This document shows positions 5,569-5,732 of a stretch of DNA of 5,732 nt, in pieces (within the stretch, counting starts at the first letter, position 1; every line of letters begins with the position of its first letter). The stretch is from Sediminibacterium sp. (GTDB lineage Bacteria > Bacteroidota > Bacteroidia > Chitinophagales > Chitinophagaceae). The DNA lies in NCBI GenBank assembly GCA_030832695.1, contig JAURIP010000107.1, positions 1 to 5,732 of the forward strand, given 5' to 3'. The translations under genes and the position numbers were made by a program. Below the pieces are notes generated by a model. That model had not been told where the DNA came from and did no database searches. It saw nothing but the letters and a program-made list of their open reading frames with translations.

Positions 5569-5732
5569 TTTCAAATGTTCAAATAGATGAACTTCACTGG
5601 AATCGCCAGATAACTTAAGGCGATCAAATTTAATTACCTCCTCAGGTACTACCTGAAATAAAGAAATCTCCGGTAGTTTCGGAGATATTCTGCACCTTTT
5701 CTGTTTTCGGTAAAAGTAAAATTCATTTTCAA
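5554..5732 (-). CDS. C-terminal part of an unrecognised protein (5' end outside the window)
   Basis: On the minus strand the frame starting at 5730 is open for 58 codons to TAA at 5556-5554 and continues off the right edge. It includes RKQKRCRISPKLPEISLF, then VVPEEVIKFDRLKLSGDSSEVHLFEHLKSRMH at the C-terminus. Composition and codon use look like a genuine coding tail, and the other two minus frames close quickly. The VVPEEVIKFD strand-like end is loosely reminiscent of small beta-barrel flavin proteins, but this is too weak to name a family. It is convergent with the small lysine-rich gene and overlaps its last 15 bases. Two inverted repeats lie inside it (5642-5656 and 5666-5686). Confidence 0.6.
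   Translation of the reverse strand, partial: ENEFYFYRKQKRCRISPKLPEISLFQVVPEEVIKFDRLKLSGDSSEVHLFEHLKSRMH
5666..5686. repeat. Inverted repeat within the partial minus-strand gene
   Basis: ATCTCCG (5666-5672) and CGGAGAT (5680-5686) form a 7-bp stem with loop GTAGTTT. Ten bases to its left lies TCAGGTA-C-TACCTGA (5642-5656), an odd palindrome with 7-bp arms. Both lie within coding sequence and lack a following U-run. Confidence 0.35.

Noticed and set aside
5636..5642. Perfect AGGAGGT Shine-Dalgarno word on the minus strand
   Set aside because: It is followed only by a TTG that opens a 19-codon frame inside the partial coding tail; it reads as ordinary codons of that gene.

Overview
The window is AT-rich and reads as a chromosomal piece of a Bacteroidota bacterium, perhaps close to Chitinophagia or Sphingobacteriia. 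Four signs support this: a TonB-dependent receptor of the Bacteroidota type under a TPP riboswitch, a promoter fitting the TTG-N20-TAnnTTTG consensus of the phylum, a secreted head-GIN/DUF2807 repeat protein, and weak or absent Shine-Dalgarno sequences. No rRNA, tRNA, CRISPR array or insertion sequence was found.

Layout: (1) 1-1830, minus strand: the first 610 codons of an outer-membrane TonB-dependent receptor whose C-terminus lies beyond the left edge. (2) 1831-2068: its leader, with a start-codon hairpin, a possible anti-aptamer strand, a clear TPP (THI-box) riboswitch and a promoter directly against the aptamer. This marks the receptor as a thiamine or thiamine-precursor importer repressed when TPP is plentiful. 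(3) 2069-2854, plus: an exported GIN-domain protein with eight regularly spaced GAS turns. (4) 2879-2911: a bidirectional terminator shared with the next, convergent gene. (5) 2893-4560, minus: a complete 555-residue GMC-family FAD oxidoreductase without a visible small subunit. (6) 4561-4859: an intergenic stretch with a strong hairpin and two mutually exclusive, doubtful mini-ORFs. (7) 4860-5568, plus: two genes one base apart, a GNAT-like protein of 176 residues (GTG start) and a 58-residue lysine-rich protein. (8) 5554-5732, minus: the C-terminal end of an unrecognised gene, overlapping the tail of the small gene.

The regions look like separate transcription units rather than one pathway. 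The best-understood is riboswitch plus receptor: vitamin B1 uptake with a likely RNA switch acting on translation or aptamer folding. The least understood, and the best candidate for an undescribed system, is the tightly coupled GNAT-like plus small basic protein pair at 4860-5568. Its gene order and sizes resemble a two-component module such as a toxin-antitoxin pair, but the sequence alone does not prove that.
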